A stretch of 46,286 nucleotides of DNA from Candidatus Berkelbacteria bacterium Licking1014_7 (GTDB lineage: Bacteria; Patescibacteriota; UBA1384; GWA2-35-9; CG2-30-39-44). A program made the position numbers and the translations under genes. The notes under the pieces are model-generated. The model did no database searches and was not told where the DNA came from. It saw only the letters and a list, made by a program, of their open reading frames with translations. This document shows, in pieces, positions 27,032 through 36,183 of the stretch. Position 1 is the stretch's first letter; each line of letters starts with the position of its first letter. Location of the stretch: assembly GCA_007376535.1 (NCBI GenBank), contig VMGK01000009.1, forward strand, positions 1 through 46,286, given 5' to 3'.

Positions 27032-27338
27032 ATGTTATCTCCTCAATATATTCTTGGGCAATCTGCTGAAAATCTTTATCGCTTCGGCTAAAATCAACCA
27101 CATCAATTTTATATAAAATCGGCAATTCTTCAATTTCATCTTTGATTTTGCCTAAAACGGCAAGATCAATCGGGCGCGTGCCCTTTATACCGACATCAAT
27201 ATCTGATCGCTCGCTATTCTCCCCTGAAACGCGCGAGCCAAAAAAGAAAATTTTATACTTTTTTAAATCTAAGTGCTTGACAAAAATTTTCAACAATTGC
27301 TTTTCTAACTTCTTTTGCGAAATATGTTCTAACTTCAT
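27018..27338 (-). CDS. MNT-type nucleotidyltransferase (antitoxin of HEPN/MNT pairs)
   Basis: KIFFFGSRVSGENSERSDIDVGIKG (GSR...SDxD) motif. Confidence 0.9.
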   Translation of the reverse strand: MKLEHISQKKLEKQLLKIFVKHLDLKKYKIFFFGSRVSGENSERSDIDVGIKGTRPIDLAVLGKIKDEIEELPILYKIDVVDFSRSDKDFQQIAQEYIEEITYDKV

Positions 27339-27372
27339 AATCCAATTCTACCATTTTCTGCCACAAAATCAA

Positions 27373-30300
27373 TCAAATTAGGACTTTCAGGTCCTGGACA
27401 AATCCTTTGAAAATATTCAAAAAATCCGCGCCTAAAACCGAATCCCGCACCCTTAACATTCCGGTCTTTGGCAGTTCAGCAGAAGCAGTCGCTGTACCGG
27501 TTGCCGTGGCTGAGACCTGGGCAGTATTAGTTGAAATATTCCCTGTTGTGTCAAACGAGCGAACCACGAAATAATAAGTCGTTCCCGCGCTAAGCCCGGT
27601 ATTTTCATAAGAAATGGCGGTTTTAGAATTTAGGGTTGTCACCAAGCCGCCAATTGTTCCAGACACAGTCGAGCGATAAATCTTGATGCCAGAAAAATCC
27701 GCGTCAGTCGGATTGGTCCAGGCGAGGGTCGCCTTATTGTCGCCGGCAGTAGCGGAAATTCCGCTGGGCGCGCTCGGCGCAGTCGTGTCAGCCACATCAG
27801 TGGTAATGGCAAACACCGTGAAGTGATCCACTGAAATGGTAATCGTATTATTGTCTTTATCCACGATCACATTGGATACCTGCTCCCATTCTCCAGTAGT
27901 TTCATTGTAGTATTTAAGCGTCAAATCGTCTTCAGTCAACCCCTCGGCGCTCAATACCCCTTCGGTAAAAGGAAAAGTAATCGTGATAGAAGCATTGAAG
28001 GTAGAAACCGCAGTGCCGTCTGGTTCGGTAATGGAAAAGTCATAGCCGTACCACAGCGGCTTATCGCCTTTCTGCGCCGGCAGAGTGGCTTTGGGCGTGG
28101 CAGTAAAGGTAACCGAAGCCGGCGGATTATTTAGATCCGACACCGCGGCATTGGCAGGAATGTTGATTTTCGTGTCGTCAGACAAAGAAATGGTTTTGAG
28201 CTTGGTCGGATCAAAAGTTACGGAAGTCGCATCCGGTAAGGTCCAGTTTTTCTCTTTCAAAACAATGTTTTGAGTGAAAGTATCTCCGCTGCCAGTCTCC
28301 ACCAGATATTCGTCAGACATATAGACTTTTTGGCTGTCTTCTTTGGACGCGCCCATGTGCCAGACATCGTTTTTAGTCGCGTTGGCAGAATAACTGCCGT
28401 TGGTGTCAGCATTCACCTGACTGCCGCCGCCTTTCTCTGCCCATGCCCAGACATAAGCCGCAGTTTTGGCGCCGCTCAAAGTAACCGTACCGTTAATATG
28501 GGCGTCAACCTGACGGAAAGTCAAATTCACGGTTGCCGGATTAGAGCTATCCACTGTCACCTGCTGTTCTTCGGGGGTAATATAGCCTTGAGCAGTCTGC
28601 TGCCAATAAGGCACGCCGGCATTGACATAATAAGTCCCAGCTGGAACATTCATGGTGAAATTGCCGTCAGCGTCAGTCCAGGCAGTGTTGGCATAATACC
28701 ACATTCCTTTGCCGCTTCCGGACTCTTTTTTACCGCTGCGGGTGTCAAAACTCACGGCGATATTCTCCATTGCCGCGCCGTCGTATTTTTTCACCGTACC
28801 GGAAATCCGCGAATCAATCTTGCGCAAGGTGATATCTTTGACAATCGTCTGTCCGGAACTAATGGTGATTTTATTGTCATCCATCAACTGTGAGGCGTAA
28901 CCGGAATTGTAATCCACCCAGTAGCTCATATACCAAGTGCCGGCTGATACTGCCATGGTGTATTGCCCGGTAGCAGTATCCACCGAGCCGCCGGCCCAAG
29001 CATATTTATTATTGGTGGCGCTCACCCATGCCCATTTGCCGGTTATTGCGTTGCCGTCGGTATCTTTGAGATAACCAGTAATAGTCGCATCTTTTTTAAG
29101 CATTACGATTTGGGCAGTGGCAGTTGCTCCAGCCGCCACCGTCACTTGGGTCGGATCCCCGGGGCTGTAATCATTGCCGCCCCAGCCCACAGTGATTTTA
29201 TGGGTGCCAGCCGGAACTTTCATCGTAAATTGACCATTGGTGACTGACGCGCCGACATTGGAATACCAATACTCTTTGCCTAAATCCGAAGTATCAATAT
29301 AAGCCCACGAGTTGAGAGTTGTAAGGACCGCGCCGCTGGAATCCACCACTGTTCCGCTGATGGTGGCATTGAGCGTCATAAAGGAAAAATTATTGCCTGA
29401 CGAAGCCGTACCGCTCACAACAGTAATTGCCTTGGGTTTGCCCAGATAAGTGTAGCTTGAATTCCAACTGGGATAGGCGTTCACCTGCCAGTCGCCCGGA
29501 GAAACAAGTAAAGAATAGTTGCCTGAAGAATCAGTGGTGGCGTTTGCCCAGTCATAATTGCCGCCGCTCTTCCACGCATAGACATTGGCGCCTGACACGC
29601 CGCTGCTGTTTTCATCTGTTACCGCGCCGGTGATATAATCGGTTTTCGCGCCGTAGACAATTTTCAGGACGATCCCCGTGTCACTCTCGCCCACTGTCAG
29701 ACTGCCGCTATTTAATTTATCCCAGCCGCCGGACGAATTTTGCTGATACACTCCGTCCAGATAATAAGTATTGCTGGACGACCACGGATAAACTTTGAAT
29801 TTACCGGTGATCAGCCGTCCGGTAAACGAATTAGTATTATACAAACTGGCGTAAAAACCAGACCAAGGGGAGGCGGTCTGATAGATTGACACTCCGCCAT
29901 TGGTAATGGCTGTTTCAGTGCCATTGGCATCACGATACACCATCGTGCCAGCCACCACGCACTTGGGTATGGTTGCGGTAAAATTTAGGGTTGTGGTTTC
30001 AGTGGTCTGGTTATTGGCAAAAGAAATATCCTGGGCCGTGCCAGTATAGACCCAGTTGCCGCTCCAACTGTTGGAAAGGTTGACTGACCAGTTGCCGCCG
30101 CCCAGTTTCATCGTGTAATAACCCTGACTGTCAGTCTGGGCATAGCCATAATCCCAAGTGCTTTGCTGGTTGGCGTAAATATAAGCGTCAGTAATCGCCG
30201 AGCCATTATCAGCCAGCACCCGCCCGCTAATCGTCTTGGTTTTGAGCTCCATGGTAATGTCTTTCAACTGAATGGAGCCGCTGTGAGTGATAGTGGCGGT

Positions 30301-31050
30301 ATAACGTTTGATATCCTGTCTGTCCCAAGGCGGAGACACAGTCAGGGTGTAGGAACCATTGGGCAAAGTATCCCCCAACTCATAGTAGCCAGTATTGCTG
30401 GTCTGGGCATAAGCATAACCGGTGTAGTTGGAATTATACATTGACAAATAGGCGCCGCTTAAAGCTGAACCGCCCGCAGTCACTGTGCCGTACACTGCCA
30501 CCGAACCAATGGTAAAAGTGTCTGACAGATATTCGCGCTTGCTGTAGCTGCCGTCCACATCCGTGCCCCAGCGGTTGGTGTAAATATGGAGCTGATAGCC
30601 GCCGGCGTAAGAGGGGTTACGGATGCTGTCAATTTTAATCTGGACTGTTTTACCGCCGGTTAAAGTCTGGCTGGACTTGACCACGAATGCCATAGTATTG
30701 CCGCTGAAATAGGCTTTTTCCAGAACCGTGGTGTCAGTCGCGCCGTCAATTTTAATGTAGTCCACAGTCGCGCTGTAGGTGTCAAAATAGCCGGAATCAT
30801 TGCCGCGGAAAATCATATAAATATAGCCGTACGCCTTCAAATCGCTGGTCGGAGTGAACCCGACCGTGTAATTTGACAATTGTCCGGTGCTGGTATTGGA
30901 CGGCGAAACAGTAATGCTAGAAATCGTGCCAGCTTTGGCTTTAGGCGTTTCTGATTTTTGAGATAATTTTCCCGCGCTTAACCAGACCGCTAAAATAGCG
31001 ATTGCCATAAAAATCGCCCCCCGCTTAAAAAATTTCATAAACAAGTTCAT
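27373..31050 (-). CDS. Giant secreted surface protein with multiple carboxypeptidase-regulatory-like (Ig-like) repeats and FN3
   Basis: Signal peptide; repeated units such as ISGTVVDSSGAVLTTLNSWAYIDT... and GSYTLTV/GNFTMNVPAGTYYVN; FN3 APSGISATAGDNKATLAWTNP. Confidence 0.88.
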   Translation of the reverse strand: MNLFMKFFKRGAIFMAIAILAVWLSAGKLSQKSETPKAKAGTISSITVSPSNTSTGQLSNYTVGFTPTSDLKAYGYIYMIFRGNDSGYFDTYSATVDYIKIDGATDTTVLEKAYFSGNTMAFVVKSSQTLTGGKTVQIKIDSIRNPSYAGGYQLHIYTNRWGTDVDGSYSKREYLSDTFTIGSVAVYGTVTAGGSALSGAYLSMYNSNYTGYAYAQTSNTGYYELGDTLPNGSYTLTVSPPWDRQDIKRYTATITHSGSIQLKDITMELKTKTISGRVLADNGSAITDAYIYANQQSTWDYGYAQTDSQGYYTMKLGGGNWSVNLSNSWSGNWVYTGTAQDISFANNQTTETTTLNFTATIPKCVVAGTMVYRDANGTETAITNGGVSIYQTASPWSGFYASLYNTNSFTGRLITGKFKVYPWSSSNTYYLDGVYQQNSSGGWDKLNSGSLTVGESDTGIVLKIVYGAKTDYITGAVTDENSSGVSGANVYAWKSGGNYDWANATTDSSGNYSLLVSPGDWQVNAYPSWNSSYTYLGKPKAITVVSGTASSGNNFSFMTLNATISGTVVDSSGAVLTTLNSWAYIDTSDLGKEYWYSNVGASVTNGQFTMKVPAGTHKITVGWGGNDYSPGDPTQVTVAAGATATAQIVMLKKDATITGYLKDTDGNAITGKWAWVSATNNKYAWAGGSVDTATGQYTMAVSAGTWYMSYWVDYNSGYASQLMDDNKITISSGQTIVKDITLRKIDSRISGTVKKYDGAAMENIAVSFDTRSGKKESGSGKGMWYYANTAWTDADGNFTMNVPAGTYYVNAGVPYWQQTAQGYITPEEQQVTVDSSNPATVNLTFRQVDAHINGTVTLSGAKTAAYVWAWAEKGGGSQVNADTNGSYSANATKNDVWHMGASKEDSQKVYMSDEYLVETGSGDTFTQNIVLKEKNWTLPDATSVTFDPTKLKTISLSDDTKINIPANAAVSDLNNPPASVTFTATPKATLPAQKGDKPLWYGYDFSITEPDGTAVSTFNASITITFPFTEGVLSAEGLTEDDLTLKYYNETTGEWEQVSNVIVDKDNNTITISVDHFTVFAITTDVADTTAPSAPSGISATAGDNKATLAWTNPTDADFSGIKIYRSTVSGTIGGLVTTLNSKTAISYENTGLSAGTTYYFVVRSFDTTGNISTNTAQVSATATGTATASAELPKTGMLRVRDSVLGADFLNIFKGFVQDLKVLI

Positions 31051-31351
31051 TTTCCCTCCTTGTTATTTTACTTTGTTATTTTACTTTGATTATCAATTAA
31101 TCAATTATATGATACCACTTTTCTAAGAGCCTGTTAAATAACTACTCTAAGTTTACAGCAAAAGACGATATTTTAATTATACCATAATGACCAAGTCGTG
31201 CAAAAAAATGCCCAATGGGGTTTAATGAAATTATATTCGCACCTTGAAAAGAAGAGGCAACATGCGACAACGGAAAAACGCTGTAGTTGACTTTTAATCC
31301 CGCCTTGGCGGGATTACGCTCGGCGAGGCGGGAAACGCAAACTTTACTAAT

Positions 31352-31425
31352 TGGCTGCGGGGCTTGGACTCGAACCAAGATACCATTCTCCAGAGGAATG
31401 TGTCCTGCCATTAGACGACCCCGCA
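31352..31425 (-). tRNA. tRNA-Gln (CTG), CCA encoded
   Basis: TGCGGGGTCGTCTAATGGCAGGACACATTC CTCTGGA GAATGGTATCTTGGTTCGAGTCCAAGCCCCGCAGCCA. Confidence 0.9.
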
Positions 31426-31461
31426 ATGTCTGTGGCAAAAAAAGTGTCAATATAATTTGTC

Positions 31462-31524
31462 AATTCGACATATCCATACCTGCAAACAGGTCAGACCTGT
31501 TTGCAGGTATGGATATGTCGAATT
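31462..31524. repeat. Perfect palindrome (family 3), overlapping the 3' end of the glycosyltransferase gene
   Basis: aattcgacatatccatacctgcaaacaggtc-a-gacctgtttgcaggtatggatatgtcgaatt: 31-bp arms, 1-nt centre. Confidence 0.97.
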
Positions 31525-32663
31525 ATGTTAAATTTCAGGTATAGGGATAGCAATTTTTCGGCGGATTTCTGCCAGGAAAAGTCCGCGGCGCGGACTTTTC
31601 CGGCTAAAATATACTTTTCCCGCAAAGCGCTGTCTTTCAACAATGAATAAATCGCGTCGGCTATTTCTTCTATACTTTCAGAATTGAATTTCAAAGCCGC
31701 ATCCTGCGCAACTTCACCGGTGGCAGAGGCGCGCGAACAAGTCACGGCTGTACCCGAGGCAAACGCTTCCAAAACCGGGATATTAAATCCTTCTGCCATA
31801 GTCGGCGAGACGAAAATACTGGCGCCCTGATAAAGTGCCGGCAAGTGTTGACTCTCAACCGAACCAATCATCTTAACTCGTTTTTCCAGCCCAATTTTTT
31901 TAATCAGCGCTGGCATTTTGTAATAATCGTCGTATATTTTTCTCTGAGGTGAAAAAACCCCACCGGCTAAAATCAAATCTTGTTTAAGGCCGGGCGCAAT
32001 TTTTTTGTAAGCCAACACCAACTTTCTGACATTCTTACGAATATCAAATCCACCCAGATAAAAAATATACTGTCTCTGAATTTTATATTTCTGCAAGACC
32101 TTTTTTATGAGCGGCGCGCTTAATTTTTTATCAAATTGTTTCTGATAACCATTATATATCACGCAAATTTTTTCTTCTGGCAAATTAAATGTCTTGGCAA
32201 TATCTTGCTTAGAGGTCTCTGAAACCGTGACAATCCAATCGGCAAAATGCGCGCTCCAACGAGTAAAGGCGCGCAAAAACTTAGCCAAAAAAGAATAATT
32301 GTAGCCGGGAAAATTCCACGGAATGACATCGTGAATACTATTTATCTGGGGAATTGAGCGAATTAAAACAGAAGTTACCGGATAAAAATGGTGAACTAAA
32401 TCGCATTTTTCTTTTTTTGCCCCCCACATAATCTGAAATTGCTCCCACCAAAGTTTGCCAAGCGCCACACCAAAAAAATTGCAAGGTATAATTACTTTTA
32501 TCTTAAAATTGCTGGGCAATTTCAAATCCACCTTAGCGGATGTAAAAATTATATACTGATTTTTTTGGTCTATTTTTGCCAAACCCTTCAAAAGCCCTAT
32601 AGTATAATCCCCAAACCCAGTATACGGACGGGACAAAAAATAGCCGTTAATGACGATTTTCAT
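31491..32663 (-). CDS. Family 4 glycosyltransferase
   Basis: YIFYLGGFDIRKNVRKLVLAY, GASIFVSPTMAEGFNIPVLEAFASGTAVTCS. Confidence 0.9.
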   Translation of the reverse strand: MKIVINGYFLSRPYTGFGDYTIGLLKGLAKIDQKNQYIIFTSAKVDLKLPSNFKIKVIIPCNFFGVALGKLWWEQFQIMWGAKKEKCDLVHHFYPVTSVLIRSIPQINSIHDVIPWNFPGYNYSFLAKFLRAFTRWSAHFADWIVTVSETSKQDIAKTFNLPEEKICVIYNGYQKQFDKKLSAPLIKKVLQKYKIQRQYIFYLGGFDIRKNVRKLVLAYKKIAPGLKQDLILAGGVFSPQRKIYDDYYKMPALIKKIGLEKRVKMIGSVESQHLPALYQGASIFVSPTMAEGFNIPVLEAFASGTAVTCSRASATGEVAQDAALKFNSESIEEIADAIYSLLKDSALREKYILAGKVRAADFSWQKSAEKLLSLYLKFNIIRHIHTCKQV

Positions 32664-32679
32664 ATTTCCTTCTTCGTTT

Positions 32680-33987
32680 TTATATTTTAATTATTTTTCC
32701 AATTGCCCTTTTAATCCTCTCCAAACTTTCCTCTCTCCCCAATGCCCAAGCGATTTCTGAGGGTTGAGGAGAAGCAGACAAGCCAGACAAAGCCACGCGC
32801 GCGCTCCAAAACACATCGCCGTTTGACAAATTATTTTCTGCCACAACTTGCTCCAATTCTTTTTTAATCAAGTCCTCACGTTTCCACGCCCCTGCTTGTG
32901 CCTTCCTCAACCTAATATATACTAGGTTCAAGGCATATTTTGTGTCTTTGAGGGTTGATTTTTTGAAAATTAAAAGTTCACTGGAATAATCGGGCAATTT
33001 TTCCAAAAATTTAACCCTGTCCTGAAAGTCAGTCAATCGTTCCATTCGATCGCGCGTAATGGCAAAATATTTTTTAAATTTTTGCTTGCTAATTTTAACT
33101 TTGACAAATTCTTTCAGATAATCCAAAACCTTGTCTTTTGGCAAATTTCGGATATACCAAGAATTTATACTTAAAAGTTTTGTTTCGTCAAAAATCGCCC
33201 CAGCTTTTTGAACTCGTTTCAAATCAAACTCTTGTGCCATTTCTGATAAAGTCAAAAATTCTTTATCATTTTTGGGATGAAAACCCAAAAGAAATAAAAA
33301 ATTTACTAACGTTTCGGGTAAAATTCCATTTTTACGATATTCCAAAAGCGAAACCGCTCCGGCGCGTTTTGACATTTTACTTCTGTCCGGCGCCAATATC
33401 AAAGGTATATGCGCGTATTTTGGCAAATCCATTCCCAATGTCTTAAACAATAAAATCTGACGCGGAGTGTTGGAAATATGATCTTCGCCGCGAATGATGT
33501 GAGTAACGCCCATCAAATAATCATCGATGACATTGGTAAGCAAAAACAAAGGCGAACCATTAGACGCGACAATCACAAAATCCTTGATTTTATGTCCCGG
33601 AAAAGAAATTTTTCCGCGGATTAAATCATCAAATTCAATGATAGACAGTTTTTTCCCAGTAAGCGCTGCCTCAACATTTAACCAAATCGCGCCGTCCGCT
33701 TTATAGGCAAACCCATATTCCATCAATCTGTCAATATAGCGCCGGTACTCTTTTCTTCGTTCAAATTGCCGGATAACATCGCCTTCCCACTTGATACCCA
33801 ACCATTTTAAGCCAGTAATAATATCTTTTTCGTATATTTTCTGGCTCCGTTTTCTATCCGTATCCTCAATTCGCAAATACATTTTGCCCGCCATTTTTTT
33901 GGCAAACAAAAAATTAAACAACGCCGTGCGAGCGGTGCCAAGATGCAAAAACCCAGTTGGCGAGGGAGCAATGCGGGTTATAATCAT
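32680..33987 (-). CDS. gltX: Glutamyl-tRNA synthetase
   Basis: IAPSPTGFLHLGTARTALFNFLFA (HIGH region), RSKMSKRAG (KMSKS region). Confidence 0.95.
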   Translation of the reverse strand: MIITRIAPSPTGFLHLGTARTALFNFLFAKKMAGKMYLRIEDTDRKRSQKIYEKDIITGLKWLGIKWEGDVIRQFERRKEYRRYIDRLMEYGFAYKADGAIWLNVEAALTGKKLSIIEFDDLIRGKISFPGHKIKDFVIVASNGSPLFLLTNVIDDYLMGVTHIIRGEDHISNTPRQILLFKTLGMDLPKYAHIPLILAPDRSKMSKRAGAVSLLEYRKNGILPETLVNFLFLLGFHPKNDKEFLTLSEMAQEFDLKRVQKAGAIFDETKLLSINSWYIRNLPKDKVLDYLKEFVKVKISKQKFKKYFAITRDRMERLTDFQDRVKFLEKLPDYSSELLIFKKSTLKDTKYALNLVYIRLRKAQAGAWKREDLIKKELEQVVAENNLSNGDVFWSARVALSGLSASPQPSEIAWALGREESLERIKRAIGKIIKI

Positions 33988-34021
33988 AGAAATTTAAATT
34001 AGAATTAAAAATTTCAGAAAT

Positions 34022-34047
34022 AAAGAATCCGCAGAGCGGCATTCTTT
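34022..34047. repeat. Hairpin repeat aaagaatccgcagagcggcattcttt (two copies in window)
   Basis: Near-identical copy at 36156-36182. Confidence 0.7.
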
Positions 34048-34136
34048 GTTCCGCTATTTGATTTCTTATTTAATTTCTTCATTCTTACTTTTTATTTCGA
34101 ACCCATTGCAAAACTCTTAATCGTAGCGAAATATGA

Positions 34137-34358
34137 TCACATTTGAGCGAAAAATACGAAACGTGAGGAAGCATCCGCCAAGGCGGACGATGACGAATTC
34201 ACTTCAATAATACAAATATTCTTTTTTCTATCGCGCGCCAAAATATCAATTTCGCCAAAAGAAAAATGCCAATTGCGTTTCAAAATTTTATATTTGTTTT
34301 GACGCAAAAATTGACAAGCCCGATCCTCGGCTTGATTACCAATAGCGCGATTATTCAT
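34137..34358 (-). pseudogene. YraN/UPF0102-family nuclease-like protein, truncated
   Basis: NNRAIGNQAEDRACQFLRQNKYKILKRNWHFSFGEIDILARDRKKNICIIEV then unrelated NSSSSALADASSRFVFFAQM. Confidence 0.7.
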
Positions 34359-34385
34359 TTTCTTTTTTTAATTTATACATACACT

Positions 34386-34688
34386 TTATTGTAAACTAAT
34401 CATTTTTACAATATCTTGGGTTAAGATGTACCCATTGCAATGTTTAAGCAAGCCCAAATACGAGGACAGGTTTTTTTTATTGACTCTTTTTAGCATCCGA
34501 TTCTTGGTTTTTGTGCGCAGTATTCGATGATGTGGCAACATAACATAGCCCAAGAAATCGATTCCTTGACCCAATTTTCGAACAATTGTTTTTCTTTCGT
34601 GCAATTTCCACTTCAGGTTATCTTTAAGAAAAATTCTACAAAGATTCCCGCCTAGATGGGTTTCTTTTGAAGTCGCTCTTGGCGACAT
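34386..34688 (-). pseudogene. C-terminal fragment of a reverse transcriptase resembling DGR/retron-group RTs
   Basis: FLKDNLKWKLHERKTIVRKLGQGIDFLGYVMLPHHRILRTKTKNRMLKRV...SSYLGLLKHCNGY; catalytic fingers/palm (YxDD) absent. Confidence 0.75.
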
Positions 34689-34732
34689 TGTTTTTAAGCA
34701 AGCGGTCTTGCCTGAAAGCCAGCCAGGAGTGT

Positions 34733-34870
34733 CTATATTTCCTTTTGCCCTATGGGCCAGCCGTAGCCGACCCTATTTTGGGCATAAAGGATATAGAGAT
34801 TTCGGCGGTTTTGATCCGTAGACCAAAACTCACTACCTACTCTCAGGATGGATATTATCATAAAATTTAA
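34733..34870 (-). pseudogene. DUF1566/C-type-lectin-like fragment (possible DGR template/variable-repeat relic)
   Basis: Minus-strand ILRVGSEFWSTDQNRRNLYILYAQNRVGYGWPIGQKEI*, immediately upstream of the RT fragment. Confidence 0.5.
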
Positions 34871-34973
34871 TTGTTGTAAAAAAAGGGCGGAACGCATCCA
34901 CGAATGAATGTATTCCGCCCCAAGAAGCGGTGAAGTTTGGCCAAAGGCCGATGGACCAAAAGGCCCAAAGATC

Positions 34974-35933
34974 CTAAAGGCCAATCTCCACAGGAACTCC
35001 CTCGACGGACGCACCGACATGGCCGAAGGCAACCCCGGGACACCAGCGCCGATAGACGCCGAGACCGTAGCCGAGACCCCAGTGGACACGGAGCGGGCCA
35101 CCGCCGTAAATTGTCGCAGTACGCGACCAGACAGAGAATCGGAACTTCCTGCCGGCGGTGATGGCAACTAGATTGCACATCAGGGCATCACGACCGGCGG
35201 TCGCGATCGGCATTCTGCGCTTGCGAGCGACTCTTTGCTGGTTGTTCCAGCTCAAGCCGGTCATCCAGCGAGGGAGCTCGTAGCCGATCACCCAGGTGGG
35301 CTCGGTGACTGCCGGCTCTTCTGCCCAAGCATAGTCCTTGCCCGAAAACCATCCGGACCACAGGATGTCCGAACGGATGGTACCGGCCACGAACTCGTCG
35401 TGCTTGACGCCCCACCAGTTGCGCTGGTTGGTGAGCGAGGTCGGCACTCCGCCAACTTCTGGCAGAGCCAACCAAAGAACTGGGATCGTTGCCCACTCTG
35501 TGGTCTGGCAAAACTTCACCAGCTCCTCCATTTGCCCTACCGTGTAGGGAACGGGAATCTGCGGGCACCAGCCCGCCTTGAGCTTCAGCGGGTTGCGGTT
35601 GCACCGATTTTGCCCCTGCATCGCCTTCTCCCACTCCTTGGGACCGATAACGATCAGTCCCTTGATGCAACGGAAGGGGCGGAGCGTGTCATCGACGGCG
35701 GTGTCCTGCTGGGCAACCACCGGATTGCCTTGGAAGGGGCGGAGCGTGTCATCGACGGCGGTGTCCTGCTGGGCAACCACCGGATTGCCTTCGATGAGCA
35801 ACTGCATTTCTCCCATCACGATGTCAAAGTCGACACCGCCGATACCGAACCTTAGACGATCGTACAGCTCTTTCTCTCTTTTGCTGTACAATCCCAACTG
35901 CTCGTCAGTAACAACCTGTCGTCCGGTCGTCAT
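34974..35933 (-). CDS. Hypothetical protein in a GC-rich segment, with internal 60-bp tandem duplication
   Basis: SD agggaggg upstream of ATG; 319 aa; GC markedly above flanking genes; own promoter-like sequence. Confidence 0.75.
   Translation of the reverse strand: MTTGRQVVTDEQLGLYSKREKELYDRLRFGIGGVDFDIVMGEMQLLIEGNPVVAQQDTAVDDTLRPFQGNPVVAQQDTAVDDTLRPFRCIKGLIVIGPKEWEKAMQGQNRCNRNPLKLKAGWCPQIPVPYTVGQMEELVKFCQTTEWATIPVLWLALPEVGGVPTSLTNQRNWWGVKHDEFVAGTIRSDILWSGWFSGKDYAWAEEPAVTEPTWVIGYELPRWMTGLSWNNQQRVARKRRMPIATAGRDALMCNLVAITAGRKFRFSVWSRTATIYGGGPLRVHWGLGYGLGVYRRWCPGVAFGHVGASVEGVPVEIGL
35672..35791. repeat. Perfect 2 x 60-bp tandem duplication (20 aa per unit)
   Basis: Units 35672-35731 and 35732-35791 are identical; encode GNPVVAQQDTAVDDTLRPF(Q/R). 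Confidence 0.95.
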
Positions 35934-35995
35934 AACAAGCCCTCCCTCCTTGCGTGGTTTAACGAGTTTATCACGCTACCTCTATTAGCTCCTTA

Positions 35996-36062
35996 GAGCC
36001 CAGCTGGCTACCCTTCGACTTGCGCTCAGGGCAAACCCTATGATAGCCAATTGGGCTCCAAG
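35996..36062. repeat. Long hairpin containing a CCCTTCGACTTGCGCTCAGGGC REP-like core
   Basis: gagcccagctggcta ... tagccaattgggctc outer stem; cccttcgacttgcgctcaggg inner hairpin. Confidence 0.7.
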
Positions 36063-36095
36063 GAAATAATTTTAAGGTTCGCATAATTCAGTCCA

Positions 36096-36124
36096 AACAT
36101 ACTTCAAAAAAACCATTTTGTCAA
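36096..36124 (-). promoter_or_regulatory. Sigma-70-like promoter upstream of the 34974-35933 gene
   Basis: TTGACA-17 bp-TATGTT on the minus strand. Confidence 0.55.
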
Positions 36125-36183
36125 TGGTATGAGCTTCTTAGTATATGCTAAGAATAAAGAATCCGCAGGAGCGGCATTCTTTT

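Noticed and set aside
28270-28893. 207-aa plus-strand ORF inside the giant surface-protein gene
   Set aside because: Antisense to a 1225-aa gene with clear repeat domains; no SD or recognisable protein features.
34974-35120. C-terminus of the 34974-35933 protein as the variable repeat of the adjacent DGR-like template
   Set aside because: Nucleotides differ from the 34733-34870 segment at many non-adenine positions, so the pair does not satisfy the adenine-specific TR/VR rule.
34733-35167. 144-aa minus-strand ORF as one intact gene
   Set aside because: Only its last ~40 residues resemble a protein family; the upstream part overlaps the 34974-35933 gene in another frame.
35235-35855. 206-aa plus-strand ORF and other long antisense ORFs in the GC-rich gene
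   Set aside because: Overlaps a better-supported minus-strand gene with SD and promoter; high GC reduces stop codons on the opposite strand.
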